Origin: Schistosoma haematobium
Taxonomy: Eukaryota; Platyhelminthes; Trematoda; Strigeidida; Schistosomatidae
Assembly: GCF_000699445.3 (NCBI RefSeq)
Contig: NC_067196.1
Span: 36,538,616-36,602,615 of the forward strand
Reading direction: 5' to 3'
DNA length: 64,000 nt
The stretch's first letter is position 1; each line of letters begins with the position of its first letter. Under the pieces are notes generated by a model that saw nothing but the letters and a program-made list of their open reading frames with translations, was not told the DNA's origin and searched no databases. Both the position numbers and the translations under genes were made by a program. Positions 47,718-59,438 of this stretch are shown one piece after another.

Positions 47718-49929
47718 AACTCTTCTAACCGAAAAAAGTTTTATCTAATTACTATTACTCATACATATACGCTGTCACACATCATGTACACACTCGGAAG
47801 TATTATGTAAACGAGATGAATTATTGGTGACACCAAAAATCCAAAGAAATGATTTAACATTTCTAAGGAAGGTGCATGCATGTATAGCTTTCTTTTCAAT
47901 CCATCTAATTATTTGAGAATTAAGCTTGACTGAACCATGGCTCACTCCCTCTTCTTGGCACATATACAGTCATATAAAACAAATACAAACTATTACTTTG
48001 ATCTGTCAAATTAAATGACGTATTCTTATATTATCATTATTAAGGAATAACAATTCGAAAGAAATGTACATCCTTGTGAACAATGTCCAAGCTGCAAGCA
48101 AATGTTACTTTACAGGTTTGCATTCCACAACCACTTTCCTCTCTTAATTATCAGTTTCTTAATGCAATTTTATTTAAATATTTAATCACAGTGTACCCAC
48201 ACTGAACATGCCCAAATGGCAGTGAAATTATCCCAATTACCCGAATGAAATGAGCAGTTCAGTTGGTAATGAGTATTTTAGTCCATTTTAAGATCAATGT
48301 CCCTGTTATTATCATTGTCATTGTTTGTCATTTACATTAACGAAAATTAACCGAAGTTGCACACTACTTGATCATGAGAGTTCTAATCTTATTTCTATGG
48401 TTTGTAATATCTTACTATCACCAACCCTTGGTCTGTTTAGTGTATGGCTCCACACTTAGTTTCACTGACTTCTCGATAATGTTCATCTCCAAGATGTTGC
48501 TTTGCTTTATTTCGTAGCCTGGTACGTTCATAAGAACGGTGATATATTAAAATAATGACTGTTTAATCTTTACGTAATTATTTCGTTGGCTCATTTCCTC
48601 ATTAGTGACGTCCGTTTACTGAAGTAATAATGTACAACACGCTTCCTTGTTGATGCGCCGAGAGCGTCCGACATCATACATGGACGTTCAGAATCTAATA
48701 TACCTCTACATTTAGCTCATCCGTTATACCCACTTTAGATTATTAGGATGATGTAATCTCTTGGGTTGACATTATACATACTTCGAAATCTATACAGATA
48801 AACAAGCATTGATATAGGATCTTCAATTTCCCCGATTATTCATAACCTGTTTAAACATTCATTTTATTAATTGAAAGTGTGATAAAAATCGAACATTACC
48901 CAACGAACAGGATCACCACTCTGGTCATCTTACTCCATAAAGAAATTAGAAGCCCAAATAAACATAATATTCAGATATAATTCCGAGCAAAAGATAACCT
49001 GAACTTTGGATTTGTAAAAGTCAAGGATGACGACATCAAAGGACAGAAAAATGTATCCGTAAAATCAACTGAACCATTTTTAGTATTGTTGAACTTGTAA
49101 CATGAGGCTAAAAGGAATCAGATGGTGCCTGAAACATTGCTAATTCATTAAATGATTTGAAAATAGGTCAACGATGTCAGTATATTTTACAGACAGGACA
49201 CAAGATTGCTTGGCGAAAAGCTGAGATTACGTGGATTCACTTAGTGTGAGTTTTACTAACATAATTTCATTAGTAATAGCAAATCAACGTTTAGCAATTT
49301 TTTATGTTAGCGATAAGTTAATTGACAATATATCTACTCAGAATGAGATTATAAAAATCATAACAGTAGCAGTAGTATATGATAATTGTCGTTTCAGCTG
49401 TTGTGTGAACTAGTAATACAGAGCATAAAATTTTAGTCAAACTTCTACTCTTTTATCTATATTGAAAACCACTTTGATATTAATTTTATCGAAACAGGTA
49501 CGCTTAAAGATTAACGAGACAACTGGATTAAAACGCTATTATGATATTGAACTCCGGTCGTTCAAACATATGGTAGGGAAGTGAAGACTTAACTTTGAAT
49601 AACAGAGTAGCAAACTTACTTACCTCCGATTTATTGCTTTCATAAACGTTGAGTACAGTTTCACACAAAAAATTATCTTTGATAGACAAAATTTTTTTTA
49701 TGTCAGTGGATCAAACACATGGGTTGCGTCGATTGTTATTGGTTAACGTAGTAAGCATGCTTACATATCTAAATATTTTATGTATACAATTAATGGTAAA
49801 CAAAATCAAAAGCCGATACCATCCACAAATTCAAAAAATGAAGACTCCAATTCAATAAGGTTATATTACATTTAAAAATACAATAAATGGCAGAGGTTTG
49901 GAAGAAAGAAGGTGTTTTATTTGCCACAT
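47718..49929. other. Convergent intergenic region between repeat-protein gene and GLRX3
   Basis: Both flanking genes end here. On the minus strand an AATAAA at 49635-49630 lies 295 nt past the GLRX3 stop and is a plausible poly(A) signal. No further gene is supported; a segment at 48600-48780 is somewhat GC-richer but unassigned. Confidence 0.5.
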
Positions 49930-50060
49930 TCACGGAACTACCAACATTTGTGCTAACTCTCCTGAATCGGCTAACTCTCTTACGATATCCACGCCACCCA
50001 CTAACTCGCCCTTCACGTATAATTGTGGGTAGGTTGGCCAATTGGAATAGGACTTCAAAC
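49930..50060 (-). CDS. GLRX3: GLRX3 exon 5 (terminal)
   Basis: Acceptor GTTGTAG. Encodes [15 protein letters not shown] through the C-terminus, with a TGA stop at 49932-49930. Confidence 0.93.
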
Positions 50061-53000
50061 CTACAACGAAAAAAAAGGAAACTGGAACACATCGTCAAGG
50101 TATTTCAGTAAAACGAAACTAAGTTGCAACCCAATGGTGGACTGGAATTTCAATTACTAAATAGTGGGTTTCAACCTTACTTCACTTTCAGTTTAAGTAT
50201 CTGCTGGATCCTCTAGCTCATAACTGACAGGAAATAATTGAAGACTAATATATGAATTCCTACTTGGCTAAAATCTTATGAGGAAAGCTTAAACAAATAA
50301 GAACTTCTGTCAAGTTACCAACGAATTAAACTGTAAATTTTCGCAACCGAAATTTGAATTACAAAAATAAGTTGATACAGTTAGAGAAATAGTGAGGTAC
50401 TGGTGACTCAAGTATGGTAATATAAGTCCAGGTTTTAGTCGCACTTGATAGGATGGGGTTTAAACTTGTGGCATAACAACCGAAAGTCGAGAGACTGACT
50501 ATTTAACTAAACTTACATGAGATTTGATCCAAAAGCTTTATCCGTGATTCCAAAAATCACATCTTAATATCTATACATATTTTTCAATTCCGAACTACTA
50601 TAACTCCCACGCTAGGTACGGTTTACTAACATATCAGACTCCGTAAGGAGCATGAATATTCACAGAATAGGATCAAAAGGTGATGGAATGATCACAATAA
50701 TTAGTGAATACGATGGAGGGTAGCAGAACGGGCTTTAGAAACTATCAAGCAAAAGAAACTTTACGTCTAGATTTATCAAATGGTACTATTTTGTCTATTC
50801 GTCTGCTATAACCAAATAAACGTTATCATAGAGCATTCTATAACTAACAACGTTCTTAGTTATTATATCTTTAAGGATTTCTCTAAAATTTTACAAGTGG
50901 ATATTAGGGCTGTTAGCTAATCTATATAAGGCATAAAAAAGATTACATGTTACGAATGAAACATGAAAAACAAACGGGTTATATGAACACAAATGCATCA
51001 TCATTGTAGTCAGTTAAATACCTCTCCCACTAAACATTTATAACTGTTTCGCAAAACGTATATTTACAATCAACTATAGGTAAAGCATTTGATTAATATA
51101 TTATTCTTGAAATGCTCATTTTAAGCAACTCTAAAAAGATTAGCCCAACTCACGAGCTCCAGCACCGACAAAAATGAAACTTTGTACGTTCAGTAAATAT
51201 ATCACGCACTAGACCCATAGAACTACGACTTAAAATGTTTCAGTGAGCATTCTTTCAGATGATATGATTTTTGTATGCATAAACACTGGTTGAAGTGTTT
51301 GTGGTAACAGTTAATCACTGTGTGCTCAGAATGTATGAAGTCAGATAAAATAAACAAATACATTTAGGTACTTGCTACTTATCTGTTAACGACAAAAAAG
51401 TGAGATTTATTTGGAAACATAAGTGCTGGTACTGGAAAGACAATTGAAGTTCGAAATACTACAAAACCACTTCACACATTAAACTAATAAAAAAAAACAT
51501 TTTAAACCCATATTCAATAAAACAGGAAACTTAAATGTTGATTAAAATTCGAACGAACCTTGTCGAACCACTTCATCTTGTAAGATATCAAATGTTTCAA
51601 ACTTAGCATTATTAGAACGCAAAATACTGACGATCTGGCGGCTAAATCCACATCGGGGTTCTTCGGGGCTACCCTTCATAAAAAGCATGACTGGTGCCTT
51701 ATTAATTAAAGAGTGAAGATGTGATGAAAGATCATTGGATAAACCATTAGCGGGTGCTGATTGCAAATTCATGACAGATTTTGTAACATCAGGAATAGAT
51801 GCACCATGAACGCGACTGATTTCCTCACTTGACTTTTTGATTAAGGAAACAATAATATTGGCAGATTAAACAATTAAAGGATTGATATTAAGAATCAGTT
51901 AATTGGGTGACTACTAGTATACTCAGACTATCGCAAGTATACTGCAAAAAAATTTCATTAATCCGCTCTACATGAGCGACTTTGGAGATAACTACTACTA
52001 TGACAATCGCTAATTATGACTTAAAGCTGAATGTAAAAGCAAAGGTAGTCTTATTTCAGTTTCATCTACACGGACTTGACGTAGCGAAGAGATGTGATCA
52101 AGCACGAATATCTTACGAATGGCTTATTTTCCTGAACTAGGAGGCATCGGACAATGAGAAAACCAATCTTTCCAGGTTCCATTGCTGAGGAATATACTTT
52201 TTCATCTAAATGGAAAGTTCCCTACAACTGGGTTCTTGAGCCATTAAGATACGAACGTTAGCTGCTCATTCTAAGTGCATTTCAATCACGAAATAAATAC
52301 AATCGTTTACGCTGAATAGAAAGTGTAACCTTGATCTCCTCGTAAACAATATCACTGAATGCAACAACTTCAGAAAATCAAACAAAACATTACGAAAGTC
52401 AGCTTTATGAACGAACACCAAAGAATAAGTAGGCTAAAGCAATTACATGCATTTGAGTTATTTCAAATTCATTATGAATAACCAGTAGCAATTAATTCAA
52501 TTCAACAAGCAAGCATGAATTTGTGCAACCAAAACTAGGTTGAACGACTTGTGAGTGTTTTTATATCGCCAAACTCATGATTAAGCCTAAATGTGCAGAG
52601 TATCAATTTGACCCTGAAAACAAACAATAACAAGTCTATTTTTGTTATATCCCAATAGGTAGAAAATTTGTATTTATGACGTTTCGTGACTTAATGTAAG
52701 CCACTTCATTAGAGTAAATAAATAACTGAATTAAACAAAGGGAACAATGCAGAATATTTTTGGTACAATCAATTCCGTCGTTCATCCACTCTGAAGAAGT
52801 GATTTAGATTAAATCACAGAACGTCAGAAATACAGGTTTTCTACTAATTGAGATTTGGGTAGGACCCCTAAGAAAACCACCTGCTTCGGTTTGGGCACCT
52901 AAACGGTATCACGGCTTTCACACAAATCGAATGGTCTACGTGGCGCACATCTATTTGGTGCCTCCTTGTACTAATGTTTGTGTTTAAATAAATAAATACA

Positions 53001-56000
53001 ATGCTCAATTTATTTGAAACTATCTAGTTCAACCTTTGCATTGATACTCGAAAATCAATGGTTGAAAGCCGAGCACTTGGACCACTCGAATAACTCATCA
53101 ATTCTGAATAAAATGAGAACTGTAGGCAAATACAAAATCGATTCGGTGCAAATGTGATGTTATTAATTTAGATGGGCCCCAATACAATTTGTTACATGTA
53201 AATACTCGACAATTTAAACAACTAACAAGATCCCCTTCTACACATGGTCCTCAACGGACTACTAAATAACATGTGACCTAATGCTTGCTTCATGAGTATG
53301 AAACATAACGGCGATGTTCTGCAACATGTAAAATGTTGTTTAGGAGTCAATTACAGAATAAATAACCAGTGAACCTTTAAATTGGATGAAACGCCATATG
53401 TTTTGCATGAGTTTCTTCCGAATTTTCAATAAAATAACACCAGACGAATAGGCCAATTATTAGTCTGAAAAGTCGATCTCACTTTTATTGCAGTTTTAGA
53501 TAAACTTTGAACGATCAGCCAGTCAGCAACAACATAGAACCTTGTACGTATGTACATCGATTCAAGTTGCCCCACTTCATTAGCGGCGAGATGAAATTGT
53601 CAGGTGAAATCCCAGAACAGGAGTAGTAACAGTATCAGTGGGGATATTCAGTCAGCTACAACATAGGACAAGGCACATATATGCATCGGTCCAAGTTGCA
53701 TCGAAGGTACGATTCGAAAAGAAAATATAGATTGGTAGAAGAGAAAACGGGTGCACCTGAGGCATTCCAAACGACTTTGAGCCATGTCATTCCAAGTCTC
53801 TAACCATTGGTTATGATGATCACGTAGATGCAAACCAGGTAGTCTACACCTATTAGCATGGCTAGGTACTATAGTCAATGACTTTATGGATTTATGAAAT
53901 GTTTTGGTTTGGTTGCCCCTGGCTTTTTTCCGGCTTACTGCTACACCAGACAACACATATGTCCCAACCACCTCAGTTGATGAAGATATACAATCTCATC
54001 AATCAATTTGCCACGTCTGTCTAGTGACCAATGCTTAACCTCAGGACCAGTCACTCAGTGGTCTCAGAATACACGAACAATGCTTCAAATACAGCTCTGA
54101 TCGAATACTAGTAAAGTATGAATACCCTCTACTCTTAATCACTATGCTTCACATCTACAAAATAGGACGCAACGAACTGCTGAGCAGTAAATCCATAATT
54201 TGGTTGGAAGACGGATACCTCACCTAAGCCACTAGTGACGCATGTTCGAAAAAGCCAATCGAGCTTTCTGAAGCCGTGCTGAGATTTTGCCAGACACCAG
54301 ACCCTCAGGACTGATGGGACTCCAAAGATAAGTGAAGCGGTCGATGAGTACAACTACTTTACTACCTATCATTAATTCAAGTGGTGACGCAAGCCAATTC
54401 TGATGCAACATTTCGCATTTGGAGAGAGGAAACCGCATCCCAAACATGCTTGGATTGTTGCGTAAGGTGGTCAGAAAACATTGCAGCATTTGACTCGGTA
54501 GACCGCGAGATTCTGTGGTAGTGTCTGTCATTGAAAGGCGTACCTGAGAAGTATATAAACCTTGTGAAGACTCTTTACTCGAACACTACCAGTCGAGTCA
54601 GAGCTTATGGCGAACTGTCATCAGCTTTTGCAACCTCAAGTGGTGTCCGTCAAGGCTGTTCACTTTCTCCATTTTTGTTTAACTTCATCATAGACCTACT
54701 GATGGAAACAACGCTCTCGTCGACTGGATTCTTGGGCATTGATCTACCAAGAGGTTCACTTATCGACTTAGAATACGCAGATGACATAGTCCTGTTTGGT
54801 GAAAACGCTGACAAAATGCAGTCTTTTGGTAGCACTGAGCAACAATGCCAGAATGTTTGGAATGCGCTTCTCTCCCTCTAAATACAAGTTGTTGTTTCGG
54901 GACTGGTCTGCATCAACACCTGAACTAAGGATAGGGAGTGAAGTAGTCGAACGCATTGACAACTTCAGTTATCTTGGAAGTCTGATCAGCCCTAATGGGT
55001 TGATGTCTGACGAAATCTCATCACGGATTCGAAAAGCTCGCTTGGCTTTTGCTAACTTACGTCACCTATGGAGAAGGCGAGATATCCGTCTATCAATAAA
55101 AGGACGAGTATACTGCACAGCAGTTCGTTCTGTTTTAATTTACGGCAACGAAACATGGCCATTAAGAGTAGGAGACACTCGTAAGCTACTAGTATTTGAC
55201 CAGATAACTTAAAAATATTGCTGGCATCTGCTGGGATCACCGGGTAAGTAATAGTGAGGTTAGACGTAGGATATTAGGGAATGGTGGTAAATCAGTTTAT
55301 GAGGTTGTAAATCTTCATCGACTGAGATGCTTGGGCCACGTGTTACGTATGCCCGAACACTGATTACCACGACGTGCTCTGCTAACCGTTGTTCGGGATG
55401 GTTGGAAGAAAGTTAGGGGCGGCCAAACTAAAACGTGGCATCAGTGCTTGAAGTCACTAACTTCTAATCTGAGCCATGTTGGTAGATACAGACTACTTAG
55501 TTGGGGTCCGCGTGACTATCGTAACCAATGGTTGGAGACTCTTGGTGACATGGCTCAGAATCGATCACAATGGTGTAAGTGTATACACTTCCTGTCTTCC
55601 CTTAAACTAAGAGATTAAAATCACTTCATATCTTTCTTTCTACGAACTAATTCTTTCTTCCTGTACTATATCCTTATATGTGCAGTCTTTCTTTTATATA
55701 TTACCACTATTGACTTAACTACTACTATGAATTCGGTGTTCATCTTGCTGTGCTAATGAGGGGTGGCAACTTGGAGCGATGCATATATGTGCCCGGTCCT
55801 ACTTTGCAGCTGACTGACTGACTGCATTTTGTCAGCATCTTTACTAAACAGAACTATGTTAACAAGTGAATGTCCTGGTAAAAGATTAATCCATGAAATG
55901 TGAGACGATGTGTTATCTCTAAAAACATGTCTATGACAAAGTTGAATAAAAATAGGGAGAGCAGATAACCTTGACGAACACCACTTGAAGTAACCAATTG

Positions 56001-57752
56001 CGATGACAGTTCGCCATAAACTCTGACTCGACCAGTAGTGTTCGAGTAGGGAGCCTGTTCAAGGTTGACGTACTTTTTTGGTACGCCCTCCAGTGACAAA
56101 CTACCATAGAACCTCACGAACAAGAGCCGAACACTGCCTTAAGGTCAAGGAATACAGCTATGGTCGAACGTCGAAATTGTCTATTTTCCAGAATCTGCTG
56201 GAGGGTGAATGTTTGCTCTATACATCCACGTACGGGTTTGAAACCAGCATGGATTTCTCGGTTTTGCTCTTCACGAGCTCTAACTGGACATCCAAGTGTA
56301 ATCGAGGTCAATATTTTAGACACTACGTTGATGAACCTGATACCTCCGTGATTATCAGAAGGGAATTTTAATCCTTTCTAATAAACTGGGACGGTCAGCG
56401 ATCAAGACCATTCAGATGGTATTACATTCAGTTCGCAGATCTTAGTTAGTATTTCAGTTCGTCTGACCACTAAGGGTAGTCTTATAAGATCCTACCAAGT
56501 GAATAAAGCTCGCATTTCATTTACTGGATGGTTAAGAAAGTCCCGTACGAATGAAATTGTTTGAAAGAATTACAAAATGACTAAAGTACGTTACAATAAA
56601 GTAGTTCACCAGAATAACTTCACATGCATTATTAGTTTTGATCGGTCAACGATTACATGTGTGGAATCTTAAGAAAAATAATAGTCGTTGGAATTCAAAA
56701 GAACTTTCGTGTTTTGTCTGTGGGCTTCTTCAACAGACGTCTGGTACCGAACGTAGAGGGCAAGCTTAATACCTTTCAGGATCGGTGACACCGTACAAAA
56801 ACTGCCAATTAATGGGAAGAGCTGGTGAACTTAAGGGTACCTCAAAGTCCTATAATAGGAGTTTTTGTACACGTTTAGGTAGAAATACATCACATCGGTG
56901 TAATATCTTTCATACTGGGAGAGCGACAAGGATTGACATAATTTTTGTAAAAAGGCAGAAAATCATACGCTTAGTTGGAGGGTAATTAAGTCACTCTAAT
57001 TTTCAAAATTGCTATATTTAGGTTTGAGAAACCATATGTCAGTCCAGTCACATAAAATGGCCAAACAGTGAGTACGAGCACCTGTATCTTATTACTGGAT
57101 TGCATCAGATTATTTTTATAAGGTAAACGTGACCGATTTAATCCAGGAAAACGGAATGAATCCATTACTTACCTGAAAGAATAAAACTGTAGGAACAGAA
57201 ATTATTTTCAGTTGTTTTGAAACCTCAGAAACGGCCTCCGCATCCACCTAGAAATTGGAAGCGCACAAAGAGTACAACTTCATAGTACCACAGAAACAAG
57301 TGCACTGAACTGTTACTTTTACTGGAAATTAATTGTACCAGTAGGTTTTTAGACTAAAATTAGCAGGACTAGTTTTAATTTATAAGTGAATAATTAGTAC
57401 TGTAGCATTTAAATGAGAGCCTAGCTAATGTATTGAAACAGCTGGCTAGGAGCAAATGCGCTTAGTGTACGGCGAATTGTAAACAACCGACCTTAACTGG
57501 TGGTCAGCTGTTCTGCATCCGCCAAAAAAACGGTGGGCAACTTACATGGACGAACAAAATTTCTGAATTCACTGTATCTTCCTTCAGTGTTTTTAGGGCA
57601 TTATGTACCTGATCGCATTGAGGCACATTAGGGGACGAGAAGAAAACTACTAGTTTTCTGAAACGTAAATATATCACCTCAAACGATCACTACCGCTCAT
57701 TTTTTATCAACCTTCGGAGTTCGATTTCATCATCGACAACAACGAGAGACAT
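49930..57752 (-). CDS. GLRX3: Glutaredoxin 3 / PICOT-type monothiol glutaredoxin (216 residues)
   Basis: The five coding exons on the minus strand are 57752-57694, 57657-57546, 57247-57173, 51832-51559 and 50060-49930; the frame closes at each junction. Residues about 1-105 match the PICOT thioredoxin-like domain, including V-P-T-V-L-F-F and I-S-R-V-H-G-A. Its redox site is degenerate: S-S-P-N-V-P-Q-C replaces the human W-A-P-W-A-P-Q-C. Residues about 118-216 form one monothiol glutaredoxin domain with K135, the C143-G-F-S146 active site, W-P-T-Y-P-Q-L-Y (181-188) and G-G-V-D (195-198), the glutathione and [2Fe-2S] binding elements. The family works in cytosolic iron-sulfur cluster and iron trafficking. 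Human GLRX3 has two glutaredoxin domains; this one has a single domain. Intron 3 is 5.3 kb and full of transposons. Confidence 0.95.
50061..51558 (-). other. GLRX3 intron 4
   Basis: 1.5 kb; a tRNA-like B-box scrap on the minus strand near 50455-50470 may be an old SINE. Nothing else supported. Confidence 0.6.
51559..51832 (-). CDS. GLRX3: GLRX3 exon 4 (CGFS exon)
   Basis: 91 codons plus one base; acceptor AAAAAG. The donor reads GTTCGT, a weak GT donor, but the downstream frame and protein match fix it. Carries the end of the thioredoxin-like domain and the CGFS motif. Confidence 0.93.
52642..52858. repeat. Foldback family B, copy 3
   Basis: Left arm with TTGTTATATCCCAATAGG and TGACGTTTCGTGACTT; right arm with the inverted ACAGAACGTCAGAAATAC. 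More diverged than copy 2. Confidence 0.75.
52862..52993 (+). repeat. Retroelement 3' end with AATA tail
   Basis: GC-richer segment matching the module at 1922-1995 (CTGCTTCGG...GGGCACC...TATCAC) and ending TTTAAATAAATAAATA. It sits between foldback B copy 3 and that family's usual downstream segment (CAATGCTCAATTTATT at about 52999). Confidence 0.65.
53512..56540 (-). mobile_element. RTE-type element, minus strand, split by a second RTE
   Basis: The first half is at about 56540-55824. It shows S-E-W-S...[22 protein letters not shown] and S-G-V-R-Q-G, and ends at the A-D-K-M region. The second half, 54492-53512, resumes at the next residues (L-Q-C-F-L-T-T-L...), then the RT C-terminal part and a 3' UTR ending in GCTGACTG-like motifs, which occur twice (about 53655 and 53525). 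The break point coincides exactly with the ends of the plus-strand element. Several stops and shifts show the element is dead. Confidence 0.85.
54486..55823 (+). mobile_element. RTE-type element, plus strand, 5'-truncated, nested
   Basis: Starts inside the RT at [11 protein letters not shown] (one internal stop). It continues [23 protein letters not shown] and L-E-Y-A-D-D, with a frameshift near 54825. Then come the RT C-terminal part to about 55615 and a 3' UTR ending in (GACT)n at about 55823. GCATTTG (54486-54492) and GCATTTTG (55824-55831) may be a short target duplication. Confidence 0.85.
57173..57247 (-). CDS. GLRX3: GLRX3 exon 3
   Basis: 25 codons; acceptor TTTCTAG, donor GTAAGT. Encodes V-D-A-E-A-V...[10 protein letters not shown], including the conserved cis-Pro region (V-P-T). 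Confidence 0.92.
57546..57657 (-). CDS. GLRX3: GLRX3 exon 2
   Basis: Acceptor TTTCAG, donor GTAAGT. Encodes the L-V-V-F-F strand and the degenerate active-site segment of the thioredoxin-like domain. Confidence 0.9.
57694..57752 (-). CDS. GLRX3: GLRX3 exon 1
   Basis: 19 codons plus two bases; ATG at 57752-57750. Donor GTAGTG follows 57694. The split Arg codon is completed by exon 2. Confidence 0.85.
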
Positions 57753-58943
57753 TGTGTAACACGATGCACAGATGTGTTCCTATTGACTGTTTGTAAAGTA
57801 AAAACAAGGTCAAAGAATATACAACTACGACTGTAACATTGGTTATGAACAAACCTGCTAAGGCCTTCTGGGAAAAGTATTATTACAAAATCATTATAAA
57901 GTCTGCTGTTTAACGCAACCCAACTTCGTAAACGTGACAGTTTGAAATACCCTGGGGGTACAAAAAATCATTTGAAACAAATCTACACAAATATGGGGTT
58001 TTCAACTGACAACAAATATATTTCTTTCTTTAGTTTATTCATTCCAGTGAGTTTACTCGACATTTATGAAGAACATAACGACACCTACTAACCGAATTTG
58101 TGACCTGATAATACGACTTATTGGTGGAAGTAGTGAAATGTAACAATCGGAATAAAGAAAAAATAGTACTCGATCCTAGGACAACGTCGAAGTGCCGGGC
58201 AGGGAACTTCTAGGAACAATACAGCTGCGTTGGAAATCCGTCTTAGGCAAAATAAATGTGGTCAAACCAAATATATTTACGAACTTGAAGTGATAACTTA
58301 TGGGTTGCTTGGTAGTAAAATAATGGCATTTTCAGCTCTGAAAAAATACCAGCGAAAAAAACAAAACCTAAGGTGCTGATTTAGAGCCAATTGCTTCCCA
58401 ATGGGCTGCTGGCATTCACAGTCACCAACGAGGGGAACGTAATTTTTATGTTGCATTAACCTATTGGTTAATCAAAAGTGCTCTCGCTACATATGTAGTG
58501 AGTATATACCTTACAAACCATAAAAAGAGAAAAATACACCAAACACTTCTAAGTGTTTTTGTCAAGTGTTTGTCCAGCAACCAGGATGTGCAATATTATG
58601 ACTGAAGGAAGGGAAAGAATACAGACTAATGTGCTAAGCGAGCATTGCAACAATCTAGTGCTATTGTCCATTGTAGGAGGTTGCTGAGTACTTGAAGGTC
58701 GAAATGTCGTAAAACGATTAATGCGTCACTTCAGCAATTTGTTTTTCCGGAAGCGATGAAATTAGTACAATTTTAAATTGGGTTTCACTTCAGCCACACT
58801 ATGTCTGATAGAGTCCATCCTTTATGTAACGAAAGTGATGACATCGTAATCATGCATGCTAGAGGACTAATCGCCATTCATATTATGCTCTCGCAGCAAT
58901 ATACTAGTTGGGATAACTTCGAGACCTGCCTGGAGTAGACAAA
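57753..58943. other. Upstream region of GLRX3, no assigned feature
   Basis: The region directly upstream of the GLRX3 ATG. No trans-splice or promoter site could be fixed. The sequence is somewhat less AT-rich than the left half of the window. Confidence 0.4.
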
Positions 58944-59438
58944 GTGATAAAACTTCTGCGATTAATAATTCTTTGTTCAGTATACGCAAATCAAGTATGC
59001 CAAATCAGTATGAAGAAGAACGAAAATGACCCAAATTTGAAGTATTTTTCATCATATATGTTTATACATATGAGCATAGACGCTATCCATCAAGATCAGA
59101 TGCTTGTCTTCAGAACAATTATGGTGATATTGATAAACATTCTTCCGAAGACCATACGCCTTTCAACTCACTACAACAATCCAGACAAAGAAGATGACAT
59201 AAATCATCTATGTATGCTTCACTTCAAATAAATGTATGCTTTAGGCCAAAATAATGTGGCCGCCAATCTGGATTTTGGGCGTTTCAATGACTATATGCTG
59301 CCGTGTGGTAATATTTGGTATGCTCATGCCAAAGATCTAATTGGTGGGGGTGGATGTGCATTTATTTGTCATAGATCAGCACAACAAACGTTGGACAAAA
59401 ATCTACATAATGAACTTGGTTCACTGTGCGATGGATAA
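58944..59438 (+). pseudogene. Interrupted open frame, unassigned
   Basis: Two open stretches of 95 and 68 codons lie in the same frame, separated by a single TAA (59229-59231). Together they make about 164 codons, unusually long for random sequence at this composition. The second part contains N-D-Y-M-L-P-C-G-N-I-W-Y-A-H-A and a G-G-G-G-C segment. I do not recognise a family. It could be a decayed gene or transposon exon, or chance; no splice sites were confirmed. Confidence 0.3.

Larger units (their letters stand above)
51833..57172 (-). other. GLRX3 intron 3 (transposon-filled)
   Basis: 5.3 kb. Holds foldback B copy 3 with a nested tail-bearing insert, and a minus-strand RTE element split by a plus-strand RTE element. 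About 56545-57172 and 51833-52641 show no recognised features. Confidence 0.85.

Noticed and set aside
49790..50098. 102-codon minus-strand ORF over the GLRX3 terminal exon
   Set aside because: It uses the wrong frame; the alternative frame from the acceptor gives the conserved glutaredoxin C-terminus.
53512..56540. Three independent RTE fragments
   Set aside because: The two minus-strand pieces are contiguous in protein coordinates across the plus-strand insertion, so two nested elements explain all of it.
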